NCBI RefSeq assembly: GCF_040954645.1
Contig: NC_092803.1
Span: 64,869,484-64,933,483 of the forward strand
Reading direction: 5' to 3'
Length of the DNA: 64,000 bases
Source of the DNA: Diabrotica undecimpunctata
Taxonomy: Eukaryota > Arthropoda > Insecta > Coleoptera > Chrysomelidae
Part shown: positions 34,497 to 46,155 of the stretch, in pieces
How the letters are laid out: each line of letters begins with the position of its first letter
Numbering within the stretch: position 1 is the first letter of the stretch
Made by a program: the position numbers and the translations under genes
The notes under the pieces: generated by a model
Told to the model about the DNA's origin: nothing
Database searches by the model: none
What the model saw: the letters and a program-made list of their open reading frames with translations, nothing else

Positions 34497-35231
34497 TTAG
34501 AAAAGTTTTTCTAATTTTTTTTTCTTATCGGAAAAATCGTTTGAAAATTTTTGGAAAAAAATCATGGTATAACTTACAGAAAATCGAAAGGATTCTATAA
34601 ATTAGATTTTACCTCAAAAAATTACGAAAATTTTCATTTACGGAAATTTTTTTGGAAAATTTTGAACAAAACTCTACTTGACGCTTCTCAGAATAGTAAC
34701 AGAAGTAAGCATACAAATTTTCAAATCAATCGGTATAAAAATATCATAATAAAATCAGTTTGAAAATTGTTACCGAGACCTAAAATGCGCAGGCAAGTGG
34801 TACATTTGACCCCGTTTTATGGCTCTCTGTACCAACCCAGCTGTCCGCCCTTTTGGATTTAGAGTTTTTAGGGGCTAAATAATGAGCCATGAAAATGGCG
34901 GACATATTACTTATCGTTAATTTTTCCCCAAAAAATTGCAATTTCACCCCTGTCCGCCACCCCTTATGTATCCACTCTCGCGTCCGCCCTTTGGGATTTC
35001 GTCTAGTTATACCAAGATCTTACTCTGGGCAAATTTTCAGCCATATTATCGATCGTTAATTTTTCTGAAAAAAATTACAACTTCATCCCTGTATAGCCAC
35101 CCCCTGTACCACGAGGGGTGTCCGCCTGTAAGGCAAAGTCTTAACCCAGTTACAATGAATATATTCCAATAGAGAAATGTCATATTACTGATTAGTTCAA
35201 AATTTCGGCTCTATCTCTTGGACTATAAGGA
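34497..35231 (+). repeat. terminal inverted repeat B
   Basis: Partner of repeat A. It is much closer to the copy at 39300-40035 than to A: the 78-codon frame at 34936-35172 is identical to that at 39358-39594, while A differs at several residues. Confidence 0.8.
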
Positions 35232-35692
35232 AGCGATAAGTGGTTTGACAGCATAATAACTGCTTGTGTAGTCTAGTTTTTACAGTGATTCTAGGTAACC
35301 TATTTGGGTGGAGTTTTGACTTGTTCTTGAATGAATTCAGAATCCAGCAGCCCGCTGAAGTATTGGATTTTTATAATATAATTATTTGACAACCTTTTGT
35401 TGGCAAACCACCTAGAGCGGAGTTGAGCCGAAATACATTGATTTCGTATGTTCCGTTTTAAATTCGTTCAATCTGTATGTGGCAGGTCCTGTCTCCGCTG
35501 TGTATGTTAATATAGGTCTAATTGCTGCTTTATAAATTCTTGTTTTTGTGTCTTGTCTAAGGTGTTTGTTCTTCCAGATTGTGTCATTAAGCGATCCCAC
35601 CGCTTTACTTACTTTTAAGCTTTGTTGTTTTTACTTCTTCTTTAATCTCTGTAACTAGTTTTATCTATTCCCAGATATCTAAACCCTGCTTC

Positions 35693-36177
35693 CTGCTTTA
35701 TTATTATTCCATCAATTTTGTTTTGACATCGTAATGGGTTTTAAATATTGTCATACATTTGGTTTTTTCCGCTAATATTATCATATTGTATTTCTTGATT
35801 GTTGTATTGAAGATGTGTCTTAATCTTTAGAGCTCGTCTTCTATCTGCTCGTATTCTGCTTTATTATTATTCCATCAATTTTGTTTTGACATCGTAATGG
35901 GTTTTAAGATATTGTCATACATTTGGTTTTTTCCGCTAATATTATCATATTGTATTTCTTGATTGTTGTATTGAAGATGTGTGTTAATCTTTAGAGCTCG
36001 TCTTCTATCTGCTCGTATTCTGCTTTATTATTATTCCATCAATTTTGTTTTGACATCGTAATGGGTTTTAAGATATTGTCATACATTTGGTTTTTTCCGC
36101 CAATATTATCATATTGTATTTCTTGATTGTTGTATTGAAGATGTGTGTTAATCTTTAGAGCTCGTCTTCTATCTCGG
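35693..36177. repeat. 163-bp tandem repeat, three units
   Basis: Units begin with CTGCTTTATTATTATTCC at 35693, 35856 and 36020. The right arm has two units at 38522-38845. The repeat lies within the RT sequence, just after the YADD region. Confidence 0.9.
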
Positions 36178-36247
36178 CGATTAATGTAGTATCGTCTGCA
36201 TAACATATTATTTAGATTTCTTTATTCTTAATTTGGTAACCATGACC

Positions 36248-36746
36248 CACGATTAGTTTATCGTGAAATATATTTGCTATAAAATATTATTTTATTAAAA
36301 TAAAATAATATACGACGACAATTTTCGTAGAACTATTTATTGTTTAACAATATATGTTTACAGAACTGAGTGTCGAATGCTACTACTAAAAATACATTAC
36401 AAAACGTCTAACACAACGGGAGGGAAGGTCTTAAAACTATAAAATTTTAACTTTTGGAAATAACGTACCTACATTACAAATTTATTCATATTGTCCTTAT
36501 CAGAACCATCTACAGACGCAGCGGCTGCGACAACAATAACCGACGGATTTGCCGGGTATCTACTTTCTAAAGGGAAAGTTTAATCTATAAACATTCACCA
36601 GAAATATGTAAAACTTACAAACATTCTAATCTTTCAATAGATTTCTGGAAGCTAATTTACCCCAACTTTAAGAATTACCAATATGAATCTAAAATAATAA
36701 AATAAAATCGACAATAACATGAGGTGAATTATAATGAGACGGAACA
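36248..36746. mobile_element. 499-bp insertion with 6-bp target duplication (left copy)
   Basis: It interrupts the RT between VREG and HGYR and is flanked by ATGACC at 36242-36247 and 36747-36752. One end carries a small hairpin (CACGAT..ATCGTG). No ORF. The class is not recognised. An identical insertion is in the right arm. Confidence 0.65.
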
Positions 36747-37033
36747 ATGACCTTCACGTACTGCTTGTATTATTTCGTCCATTATTATATTAAGGAGAAG
36801 TGGGTTTAACGAGTCACCCTGTCTGCCTCTGATTTGTACTGGTGTACACTGTGCTAGTTTTCCATTTATCTTTGTCTGTATTAGATTATGGAAGGAGATG
36901 TTTTCGATCGTTTGTACAATTTTGATTGGTATATTTCTTTTATACAATAGGTATAAGACGTCTTCGACTTGGATGCAATCGAAAGCCTTTGTTAGGTCTT
37001 TAAAACATAGATATGTTGGTTTATTTTACTCGA

Positions 37034-37287
37034 ATTTAATTAAACAACGTAAGCTTGAGTACCTCGGCCACGTGATGCGGAACGAAGAAAAATATCGAAT
37101 TCTTCAACTTGTTATGCAGGGTAAAGTATTTGGCAGAAGAGGACCGGGACGCCGTCGTATCTCGTGGTTGAAAAATCTCCGACAATGGTTTGGGATGACC
37201 TCAGCGGAGCTGTTTCGCAGAGCAGTCAACAAAACCATGATAGCCTTGATGATCGCCAACATCCGGACCGGATAAGGCACTGAAGAA
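37034..37287 (+). pseudogene. LINE C-terminus in the palindrome spacer
   Basis: Plus-strand IKQRKLEYLGHVMRNEEKYR, ILQLVMQGKVFG, GRRRISWLKNLRQWFGM and ELFRRAVNKTMIALMIANIR then stop, followed by GAAGAAGAAG. A complete LINE 3-prime end, joined directly to the start of another RT at about 37288. Confidence 0.75.
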
Positions 37288-37948
37288 GAAGAAGATAAAT
37301 TCACTCAAAAATAGAACTTTACCAGGACTAGATGGAATAACCAACGAGCTTCTACAACACGGAGAAGAAAGTATAACCCTAGAGATAACAAATCTTATAC
37401 AAAAACTAATATTGCACTGCAAGATGCTAGACGCGTAGAGAAACAGCATATTGATACCAATGTTCAAGAGCGGAGATACAGAAGACCCCAATAATCATAG
37501 AGGTATAAATCTACTAAACACGGCAGTTAAGCTTACCACAAAAGTAAGAACCAATAAAATCAAGAAAATAACAATTTTATCAGATGAACAACAAGAATTC
37601 AGATCCGAAAGATCCTGCGTAGACGCCCTATTTGTACTAAAACAAATCACAAAAAAGGCCATCGAGTAAAATAAACCAACATATCTATGTTTTAAAGACC
37701 TAACAAAGGCTTTCGATTGCATCCAAGTCGAAGACGTCTTATACCTATTGTATAAAAGAAACGTACCAATCAAAATTGTACAAACGATCGAAAACATCTC
37801 CTTCCATAATCTAATACAGACAAAGATAAATGGAAAACTAGCACAGTGTACACCAGTACAAAGCAGAGTCAGACAGGGTGACTCGTTAAACCCACTTCTC
37901 CTTAATATAATAATGGACGAAATAATACAAGCAGTACGTGAAGGTCAT

Positions 37949-38447
37949 TGTTCCGTCTCATTATAATTCACCTCATGTTATTGTCGATTTTATTTTATTA
38001 TTTTAGATTCATATTGGTAATTCTTAAAGTTGGGGTAAATTAGCTTCCAGAAATCTATTGAAAGATTAGAATGTTTGTAAGTTTTACATATTTCTGGTGA
38101 ATGTTTATAGATTAAACCCTCCCTTTAGAAAGTAGATACCCGGCAAATCCGTCGGTTATTGTTGTCGCAGCCGCTGCGTCTGTAGATGGTTCTGATAAGG
38201 ACAATATGAATAAATTTGTAATGTAGGTACGTTATTTCCAAAAGTTAAAATTTTATAGTTTTAAGACCTTCCCTCCCGTTGTGTTAGACGTTTTGTAATG
38301 TATTTTTAGTAGTAGCATTCGACACTCAGTTCTGTAAACATATATTGTTAAACAATAAATAGTTCTACGAAAATTGTCGTCGTATATTATTTTATTTTAA
38401 TAAAATAATATTTTATAGCAAATATATTTCACGATAAACTAATCGTG
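37949..38447. mobile_element. 499-bp insertion with 6-bp target duplication (right copy)
   Basis: Flanked by GGTCAT at 37943-37948 and 38448-38453. It is the reverse complement of 36248-36746, so the insertion predates the inverted duplication. Confidence 0.65.
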
Positions 38448-38521
38448 GGTCATGGTTACCGAATTAAGAACAAAGAAATCTAAATAATATGTTATGCAGA
38501 CGATACTACATTAATCGCCGA

Positions 38522-38845
38522 GATAGAAGACGAGCTCTAAAGATTAACACACATCTTCAATACAACAATCAAGAAATACAATATGATAATATTGGCAGAA
38601 AAAACCAAATGTATGACAATATCTTAAAACCCATTACGATGTCAAAACAAAATTGATGGAATAATAATAAAGCAGAATACGAGCAGATAGAAGACGAGCT
38701 CTAAAGATTAAGACACATCTTCAATACAACAATCAAGAAATACAATATGATAATATTAGCGGAAAAAACCAAATGTTTGACAATATTTAAAACCCATTAC
38801 GATGTCAAAACAAAATTGATGGAATAATAATAAAGCAGGAAGCAG
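38522..38845. repeat. 163-bp tandem repeat, two units
   Basis: Inverted counterpart of the three-unit array at 35693-36177. The loss or gain of exactly one unit accounts for the length difference of the two arms. Confidence 0.85.
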
Positions 38846-39299
38846 GGTTTAGATATCTGGGAATAGATAAAACTAGTTACAGAGATTAAAGAAGAAGTAC
38901 GACAACAAAGCTTAAAAGTAAGTAAAGCGGTGGGATCGCTTAATGACACAATCTGGAAGAACAAACACCTTAGACAAGACACAAAAACAAGAATTTATAA
39001 AGCAGCAATTAGACCTATATTAACATACACAGCGGAGACAGGACCTGCCACATACAGATTGAACGAATTTAAAACGGAACATACGAAATCAATGTATTTC
39101 GGCTCAACTCCGCTCTAGGTGGTTTGCCAACAAAAGGTTGTCAAATAATTATATTATAAAAATCCAATACTTCAGCGGGCTGCTGGATTCTGAATTCATT
39201 CAAGAACAAGTCAAAACTCCACCCAAATAGGTTACCTAGAATCACTGTAAAAACTAGACTACACAAGCAGTTATTATGCTGTCAAACCACTTATCGCTT

Positions 39300-40035
39300 C
39301 CTTATAGTCCAAGAGATAGAGCCGAAATTTTGAACTAATCAGTAATCTGACATTTCTCTATTGGAATATATTCATTGTAACTGGGTTAAGACTTTGCCTT
39401 ACAGGCGGACACCCCTCGTGGTACAGGGGGTGGCTATACAGGGATGAAGTTGTAATTTTTTTCAGAAAAATTAACGATCGATAATATGGCTGAAAATTTG
39501 CCCAGAGTAAGATCTTGGTATAACTAGACGAAATCCCAAAGGGCGGACGCGAGAGTGGATACATAAGGGGTGGCGGACAGGGGTGAAATTGCAATTTTTT
39601 GGGGAAAAATTAACGATAAGTAATATGTCCGCCATTTTCATGGCTCATTATTTAGCCCCTAAAAACTCTAAATCCAAAAGGGCGGACAGCTGGGTTGGTA
39701 CAGAGAGCCATAAAACGGGGTCAAATGTACCACTTGCCTGCGCATTTTAGGTCTCGGTAACAATTTTCAAACTGATTTTATTATGATATTTTTATACCGA
39801 TTGATTTGAAAATTTGTATGCTCACTTCTGTTACTATTCTGAGAAGCGTCAAGTAGAGTTTTGTTCAAAATTTTCCAAAAAAATTTCCGTAAATGAAAAT
39901 TTTCGTAATTTTTTGAGGTAAAATCTAATTTATAGAATCCTTTCGATTTTCTGTAAGTTATACCATGATTTTTTTCCAAAAATTTTCAAACGATTTTTCC
40001 GATAAGAAAAAAAAATTAGAAAAACTTTTCTAAAA
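39300..40035 (-). repeat. terminal inverted repeat, third copy (C)
   Basis: Inverted copy of repeat B created by duplication 1. The 139-bp subunits are preserved. Confidence 0.85.
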
Positions 40036-40671
40036 CATTTGATAAAACTCTACGTCATCGTCTGAATCTTTTATAGAATATTTTGTAGTTTTAAAATGAT
40101 ATTATGATAATGTTTTTTTTTTTCAAACTATTTATTTAGATTTACTTTACAAATCACATTTTTTTCTTAAATATAAATATTTTACGAATTAATTTTTAAT
40201 TGAATAAATGTTTGATATTTGATATTTTATTAAATTAAAGTAATTTTATAATTTAACTATTAAATATTTTTGGTATAACAAATAGTAATTTTACTTATTT
40301 TTTATTACAATAAAAAGGTTTTTAAATTTATATTGCATTAATAATGGTTGTTCAGATATAAGAAAAATTTTATTTATTATTACATTAATAATCAAATACA
40401 AAATATATTATTTCTATTAATCAATAGGTACAATTCAATTTGTAGAATTCCTTTAACATTTTACAAATAATTATTAATAAAAATCAATTTAATAGTGGAA
40501 TTATCAATTTTTTAAGTTTTGAAATTTACTTTGTACTTAGATATTTTCAATATTTTTTTTAACTTTCAAATCGATTGACTTTTTTTTCATTAGTTAATTA
40601 TAATTTTACAAATTCTGTTTGGACATTAATTTTGCATCATTATTATTTTAAAATATTAAAATAATAATGAT

Positions 40672-41280
40672 GCGCGTTCCATTTAGATAAGTAATTCTAG
40701 ACGCATGCGCTAAATGTAATAAGTATCAAGATGCTTTTATCCAACTTGGTGAAACTGACTTCGATTGTAATGAAGTTTTTGAAACCTTAGAAACTTTCAT
40801 ATGTCACTTATATGGAACAGGACTGACGAGAACAATTCCAAAAAGAAAAGTAAACGATGTCAGATTTTCACTATTTAACCGGCAGTATAAGTTGCATGAT
40901 ATGAACGAGCCTTTTTAAAAAAAAACTAAAAAATTTCGATGCTTCAAGCTTACCACCATGTCAAGATGAATTACACCAACATCTACTGCGAGCCCATTAT
41001 ATTTCAAATATTTGGACAAATGTTCATAAAAAAGTACCAACAGAATTGATTGTTGAAGAACATGGTTGGGAGTTTGAAGATGAAACATATAAATTCAAAT
41101 GGTTTAGTGGACATCAGATGCCAAAATTAATTCGAGAAGTAGTGATTGAAAATGAAGCAGATAATGAATGTGATATTATTGAAAGTGAAAGTGACGAAGA
41201 TGATGAATGTGATGACATCAGTCAGAGTGAGAAAAATGAAGAAATTTTTAAAGTTTTTCTAAATTTTTTTTTCTTATCGG
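40672..41280 (+). pseudogene. duplicated copy of the long-TIR element gene
   Basis: Inverted copy of 33251-33865. A TCA-to-TAA change after MMRVPFR creates an early stop, and a 1-nt deletion before the A-run shifts the frame. The A AAA AAC motif is retained. The acidic C-terminal part (41046-41280) is intact but is cut at 41280, where Gypsy sequence begins. Confidence 0.75.
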
Positions 41281-41282
41281 TA

Positions 41283-43385
41283 TCTGGTAAAACATTGTTA
41301 ACTAATTTTGTACATTTAATCAATTTTAATTTTGTAAAATATTTACGCCATACATTCTGAAATATTGGTCGTAATTCGTGAGATAAGAAATAAATGTATA
41401 AAGTATTTTTGCACGCATTTTCTTTTAGGAATTGGGTCAAACTTTCTTCGTCAGCTGAAATAGTAGCTCTTATTATTTTATGTCCTTCAAAATTCTCGCA
41501 TTCGCGTTTTAAATAATTTGCAAAAGGCGCTCTCTTAACGATAAGTTGATAGGCTTTATTGTTTATTATTTCATCTAACAATGAGAATCTATTTTCATTT
41601 GAAGATTCAGCACTATGGGCTGTGTCTGAGTTATTCATTTCAACGTTTTCATTGTTCTTATTTCCTGTTGATATAATTTTATTTACTTGTGGGTTTTCTG
41701 TAACCTCATTGTTATCAAGAATTTGCAAAGTTTCATTTATTACATTTTCATCAACTATGACTGGGTTAAATTCAGCTAAAAATTGGTCGATATCAAAATC
41801 TATGTCACCGGGATTATTTATATTTGATTCTGTTTCAATTGCATTAATATTTATTCGACTTAAAGAATCGGCAATATTCGTTTTACCGGGTTTATATTTT
41901 ATAGTATAGTTAAATTCTTCTAATTTTAATCTCCATCGTAATAATTTGGAGTTGGGTTCCTTTAAATTAAATAACCATATTAGGGGTCTATGGTCGCATA
42001 AAATTTCAAAAGATCTGCCGTATAAATAAGGTCTAAATGTTTTACAAACCCATACAATTGCTAAAAGTTCTTTTTCTATCGTAAAATATTTTTGCTCTGA
42101 TTGATTAAGAGTTCTTGAGGCATACGCTACGGGTAAATCATTTGAGACTTTTCCTTTTGACAAAATTGCACCTGAGGCTATATTTGAAGCATCTGTAGTT
42201 AATATAAATGGTTTTAAAAAATCTGGATATTTTAAAATAGGAGCATTAATTAAAAGTTCTTTAAGATGATTAAAAGATTTTTTAAATTCTGGAGTGTGTA
42301 TAACTTTTGCATGTTTCTTTAGACACATAGTTAAAGGTTTAGCTATTTTGGCGAAATTTTGGATAAATCTTCTGTAATATCCTGCTAATCCTAAAAATGA
42401 CTTTATTTCTTTTTGTGTAGTAGGAATAGGAAAGTTTTTGACTGCATTTATTTTTTCTGGATTTGGTCGTACTCCGTCTTTGGTTATAACATGACCTAAA
42501 TATGCTACTTCTGTTCGTAAAAATTCTGATTTATTTAGCTGTATTTTTAAATTAGATATTCTTAGTCTTTCAAAAATTGCTTTCAGTCTTTTAACATGTT
42601 CTTGCAATGATAAGGAAAAAACAATTATATCATCTAAATATATATAGCATATTTCATTCTGATATCCTCTTAATACATTATTCATAACTTTCTGAAAAGT
42701 AGCTGGGACATTTTTCAATCCAAACGGCATACGTAAAAATTCATAATGTCCTGTCTCTGTGGAAAATGCTGTTTTCGGTACATCGGCTGGTTCCATTTCT
42801 ATCTGGTGGAAACCATTTACTAAATCTTAAGTAGTAAAATATTGAGCTCTTCCTAGACCATCTAGAATATTATATATAAATGGCAAGGGAAATTTATTTT
42901 CTATTGTATTTTCATTGTTTGCGGTAATCTATAACTATTCTATATTTCTTTTGGTTACTTGCATTCATTTTCTTCTCTATTACCCAGATGGGTAAATTAA
43001 AAGGCGAGTTTGAATCTTGTATTATTCCATTTTTTAACATGTCATTTATTTGTCTACTAACTTCTTTTTTATAAACTTCCGGATATCTATAATTTCTCGT
43101 GTAGACCGGAGTATCATTAACTAAATCTTTTTTATGCTTTATTTTATTCGTAAAACTAAGAAGCGTTTAGTCTCTATAAAAAATATCTGTCTTTTTATGA
43201 CATAATTTACTTATGGCTTGGTATTCTTCGTCGTAGAAATGATTAAATCTGAGTTTCTGAATTATGAACTGGAAATGTTTCATCGTTATATATTTTTCTT
43301 TCATTATATCTTGTATATATTCTTCTTTTATTGTTATAATATCTTCTATACATTCTTCTTTTATTCCCATTATATATTCTATCAT
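41283..43385 (-). pseudogene. Gypsy pol (RT-RNase H), left copy
   Basis: RT contains [20 protein letters not shown] and the catalytic [23 protein letters not shown] is followed by RNase H with [17 protein letters not shown] and [20 protein letters not shown], then a D/N-rich linker. A stop lies just before DLVNGF at about 42828 and a 2-nt deletion at about 42920. The frame is cut at 41283 by the border of the duplication, so the integrase is missing. The partner at 61100-63093 is fuller. Confidence 0.85.
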
Positions 43386-43520
43386 TATTATTACATATTC
43401 TTCTATTATCGTTATATCTTCTTTTTTTATTTTTATTATATCTTACATCATAAGTATTATAATTTCTATTATTGTATCTTAAATTATTATTATGTCGTTC
43501 TCTCATGTCATTATAACTCG

Positions 43521-44537
43521 TTATTTTATGATGAAATAAATTATTTGGAGAACGTCTATCATTTGTAAAATTACATTGGAACTTGTATCCATTGGCTCAG
43601 GTCGCATTGAATTTCTGCTTTGATTTTGGGTAGGAATAGATGGCTGATATCTAGGTATATTTGGAAATTGTCTTTGAAATTGGTTACCATTATTATTATT
43701 AAAACCATTGTTCGAAAACCTTTGACGATTTTGAAAATTATAATTTGGATTTCCGAAAAAATTATTATTTCTGTATTGACTTGAACTTTGGGAAGAATGT
43801 CGATTTTGAAAATTATTATAATTCGAAAAATTATTATTTCGAGAAAAATTATTTCTATTTGGAAATGAAGAGTGTTGTGAATTATTATTTGAATTTCTAT
43901 TGGAATTATTATAGTATCGAGAATTATTAAAATTTGAGGGTCTTGTATTATTATTTCGATTTTTGTAAGTAATAAAATTTTCTTCTTCTTTAGCGAAAGC
44001 CATTGCTTGTTCTATTGAATCAGGATTCTTTAATCTGACTACTAACTGCATGTGATAATTAAGGCCATTTATAAAAGTTTTAAGACAAAGATCTTCATAT
44101 TGTTGAATTTTTAATATTTTTACATTTAATTGGTCATTATATTTATTTTTGAACAAAGAATGCTTCTAGCATCCTGGATTCTTAAACCAAAATGTTGTGC
44201 ATTTTCGTTTCTTTCTGGTTTCATTGAAATTATATCTTGTATTAAACAATCAAATGATCTATGATCAGAAAATGTTACTATAAGAGAATCTTTAATTTTT
44301 GCCCAAGAATCAAGTTCTGTTCTTGATGCAATAAGGTCTGCTGCTCTGTCAGTTAACTTACTTAAAACAGTATCAAAAAGACAAACATTTATAGGATTAT
44401 TTGCATCTCGATTGCTATGATTATTCAAAAAACTTTCACATGATTTAATAAATCTATTTAATTGTTTAGGATTGCCATCAAAAGTAGGAATATTATCTGC
44501 TTAATATTTAATTAATTGAAAATTAGGTTGAGCCATC
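43521..44537 (-). pseudogene. Gypsy gag, left copy
   Basis: It starts MAQPNFQLIKY at 44537 and matches the right-arm gag. It has a stop at about 44502, a frameshift near 44150 and an altered C-terminus (43560). The C-terminal half is Asn/Ser/Arg-rich. No CCHC zinc knuckle is seen. Confidence 0.8.
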
Positions 44538-44966
44538 TCGTTAAATGTTAAATTTACTAAATTATCTAAAATGTCCTCCACAGTGAATCAAAAAATATAT
44601 AATATATAGGTAAAAATATGGATTTTGGTAAAATAGGAAACACTTACATGAACATTTTCATTTTCTATAGACTTCAGACCATTTTTCTTCGTTCTTCCGT
44701 CTGCACCAATAGGATTCTGGACGATGCTGGTTCATTCTCCCTGGTCTTGGCTTCTCCAATGGGTTGTGGACAATGTTTGTTCCCAGCCCTGGACGTTTGG
44801 CTGTTACAGTACTCGAAATGTAGATCGTTTTCGTTAATCTTTAAAAAGAAAAATTGCACACGAAATTTGGCAAGGTTAACACGAACACTGTAAAATTTCG
44901 AAAAACACGAATGACTGCGCCAGTTACGAATGGCGTTTATTTGAAAACACTATAAAACTTTGAAAA

Positions 44967-44984
44967 ATCCTACTGACTCCGCCA
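44967..44984 (-). other. Gypsy primer-binding site, left copy
   Basis: TGGCGGAGTCAGTAGGAT on the minus strand, directly after the LTR end. It resembles the tRNA-Ser-complementary sites of 17.6/297-type Gypsy elements. A second, similar site (TGGCGCAGTCATTCG) lies 62 bp downstream at 44908-44922, showing a duplicated leader. Confidence 0.65.
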
Positions 44985-45141
44985 GTTACGAAAGTCAAAG
45001 CCGAAAACGGATTTTTAAAAAATTTATTTTCGTAACAAAATTGATTTATTGAGAACGTACAGGTATGGTAACAACTACAAAACAAAAAGCTCTTAATCTA
45101 ATTAAACACTGGTATATATAGTCTTTCTATATATCGTCACA
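44985..45141 (-). repeat. candidate Gypsy 5-prime LTR, left copy
   Basis: 157 bp, from TGTGACGA to CGTAAC, with a TATATATA box, a (AATAAA)-type signal and the primer-binding site at its end. Same length and borders as 59244-59400. No second LTR is present to confirm the borders. Confidence 0.5.
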
Positions 45142-45849
45142 CATTGGATAATCCAGGGACGTAACTTCTGGTGGTGTATCTAATACACGTAAAATCAATT
45201 CTATACAGTCATCTTCCTCTAATTTATCTGAGATATCTGCATAGTCATCTTCTGTGGAGAGGTCTAAAATAGACTCGTCCTCTGAATTTTTATTTGGTAT
45301 TGTGATTTGCTTCGTTTCTTTTTCTCTTCACTGTCCTCACAAATTTTTCTAACGGTTTTTTGCTTCTGTTATCTTGGCTTCTGTTGTTTCAATTTTTTCT
45401 TTTCTTTTTACAAATTGTTCTCTTATCTACATTTTTTCAGACGTGTTCTCCTGAAACATCTCAAAAGGCGTGAACACTTTTGTTGATAGGATTTTCAATA
45501 GATCTGCCTTAAACTTATTTTCACTTATTTGTATTGGGACTTCTGAAATTTCAACCATCGCAATTGTTTTAATTAGATGTGTATTCTGGGGATTAAGGGG
45601 AAATCCATATTTTTGTGATGTGTTATAAGATGAATAGGGTTACCAGTCACCTTGCTGCTTAAATAATCATCTTCCGTAAAACCATTGCAGTCAAATGATA
45701 TCATATTAAAATGATCCGAAAATCTCATATCTAACGGTTGTAATTTGTGAATCGAGTGTAGCGGAAAGGTGAAAAGAGTAATTCTATTATCCTTAGCCAG
45801 AATCAAGCACTGAATATTGTTCTGAAGCTATTTTCTTGTGGCATTTTAA

Positions 45850-46045
45850 AGTAATTACTATGTAAATGAAAATATGCCACAATTAAAGGTTAAAATAAGT
45901 TTATTGACTCTCAATTTCCACTTCGAAAATCGTTCTCAAAATACAAACATTTTGTATTTTGATAACGATTTCCAAAGTGGATATTGAAACGGCAATAAAC
46001 TTACTTTAACCTTTAATTGTGGCTTATTCTCATTTAAATAGTAAT
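45850..46045. repeat. fold-back insertion in Tigger (complete arms)
   Basis: Arms of about 85 bp: GCCACAATTAAAGGTTAAA at about 45878 pairs with TTTAACCTTTAATTGTGGC at about 46006. A centre at about 45955 carries a small TACAAA/TTTGTA inversion. The right-arm copy (58400-58530) has lost most of one arm. Confidence 0.8.
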
Positions 46046-46073
46046 TACAAGCAGTGAATAGATACAAGTTTAT

Positions 46074-46075
<2 letters not shown>

Positions 46076-46152
<77 letters not shown>
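46076..46152. repeat. (TA)n microsatellite
   Basis: Uninterrupted AT dinucleotides of about 75 bp. The right-arm counterpart is longer and interrupted (58226-58363). Confidence 0.95.

Positions 46153-46155
<3 letters not shown>

Larger units (their letters stand above)
32552..35231 (-). mobile_element. long-TIR (fold-back type) element with one gene
   Basis: Inverted repeats of about 0.7 kb (32552-33280 and 34497-35231) enclose about 1.2 kb: a minus-strand gene (33207-33865) and an AT-rich half of nearly equal length (33899-34496). The repeats contain about 139-bp tandem subunits, an architecture like Drosophila FB (fold-back) elements. Target-site duplications were not seen. The relation to known superfamilies is open. 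Confidence 0.6.
33251..37033. repeat. inverted duplication 1, left arm (3.8 kb)
   Basis: Reverse complement of 37662-41280, axis near 37.3 kb, with a 628-bp spacer. It contains the gene of the long-TIR element, repeat B and an inverted LINE. Many translated stretches are identical between arms (for example 62 of 62 residues at 35412-35600 versus 38930-39118). The arm is longer than its partner by 164 bp, equal to one tandem unit at 35693-36177. Confidence 0.9.
35412..37033 (-). pseudogene. LINE reverse transcriptase, left-arm copy
   Basis: Minus-strand pieces are LTKAFDCIQVEDVLYLLYKR, a palm motif RQGDSLNPLLLNIIMDEI, YADDTTLIAE and a later RQDTKTRIYKAAIRPILTY. The reading order is interrupted by a 499-bp insertion (36248-36746) and a triplicated 163-bp segment. 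It is an inverted copy of 37662-39118. Confidence 0.75.
37288..39118 (+). pseudogene. LINE reverse transcriptase, right-arm copy
   Basis: The RT N-terminus is SLKNRTLPGLDGITNELLQ and IPMFKSGDTEDPNNHRGINL. Then come DALFVLKQI.., LTKAFDCIQVEDVLYL and RQGDSLNPLLLNIIMDEI. The 499-bp insertion (37949-38447) follows, then YADDTTLIAEIEDEL, two 163-bp repeat units, and RQDTKTRIYKAAIRPILTY. Stops at about 37436 and 37666 show decay. The part from 37662 is mirrored in the left arm. Confidence 0.75.
37662..41280. repeat. inverted duplication 1, right arm (3.6 kb)
   Basis: Partner of 33251-37033. It ends at 41280, in the middle of a CTTATCGG motif of the terminal repeat. Only two bases separate it from the start of the second inverted duplication at 41283. 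Confidence 0.9.

Noticed and set aside
33251..41280. Treating duplication 1 as an assembly artefact
   Set aside because: Not settled, but the arms differ in tandem-unit number and several coding changes, which a simple folded read would not give; long reads are needed to close the question.
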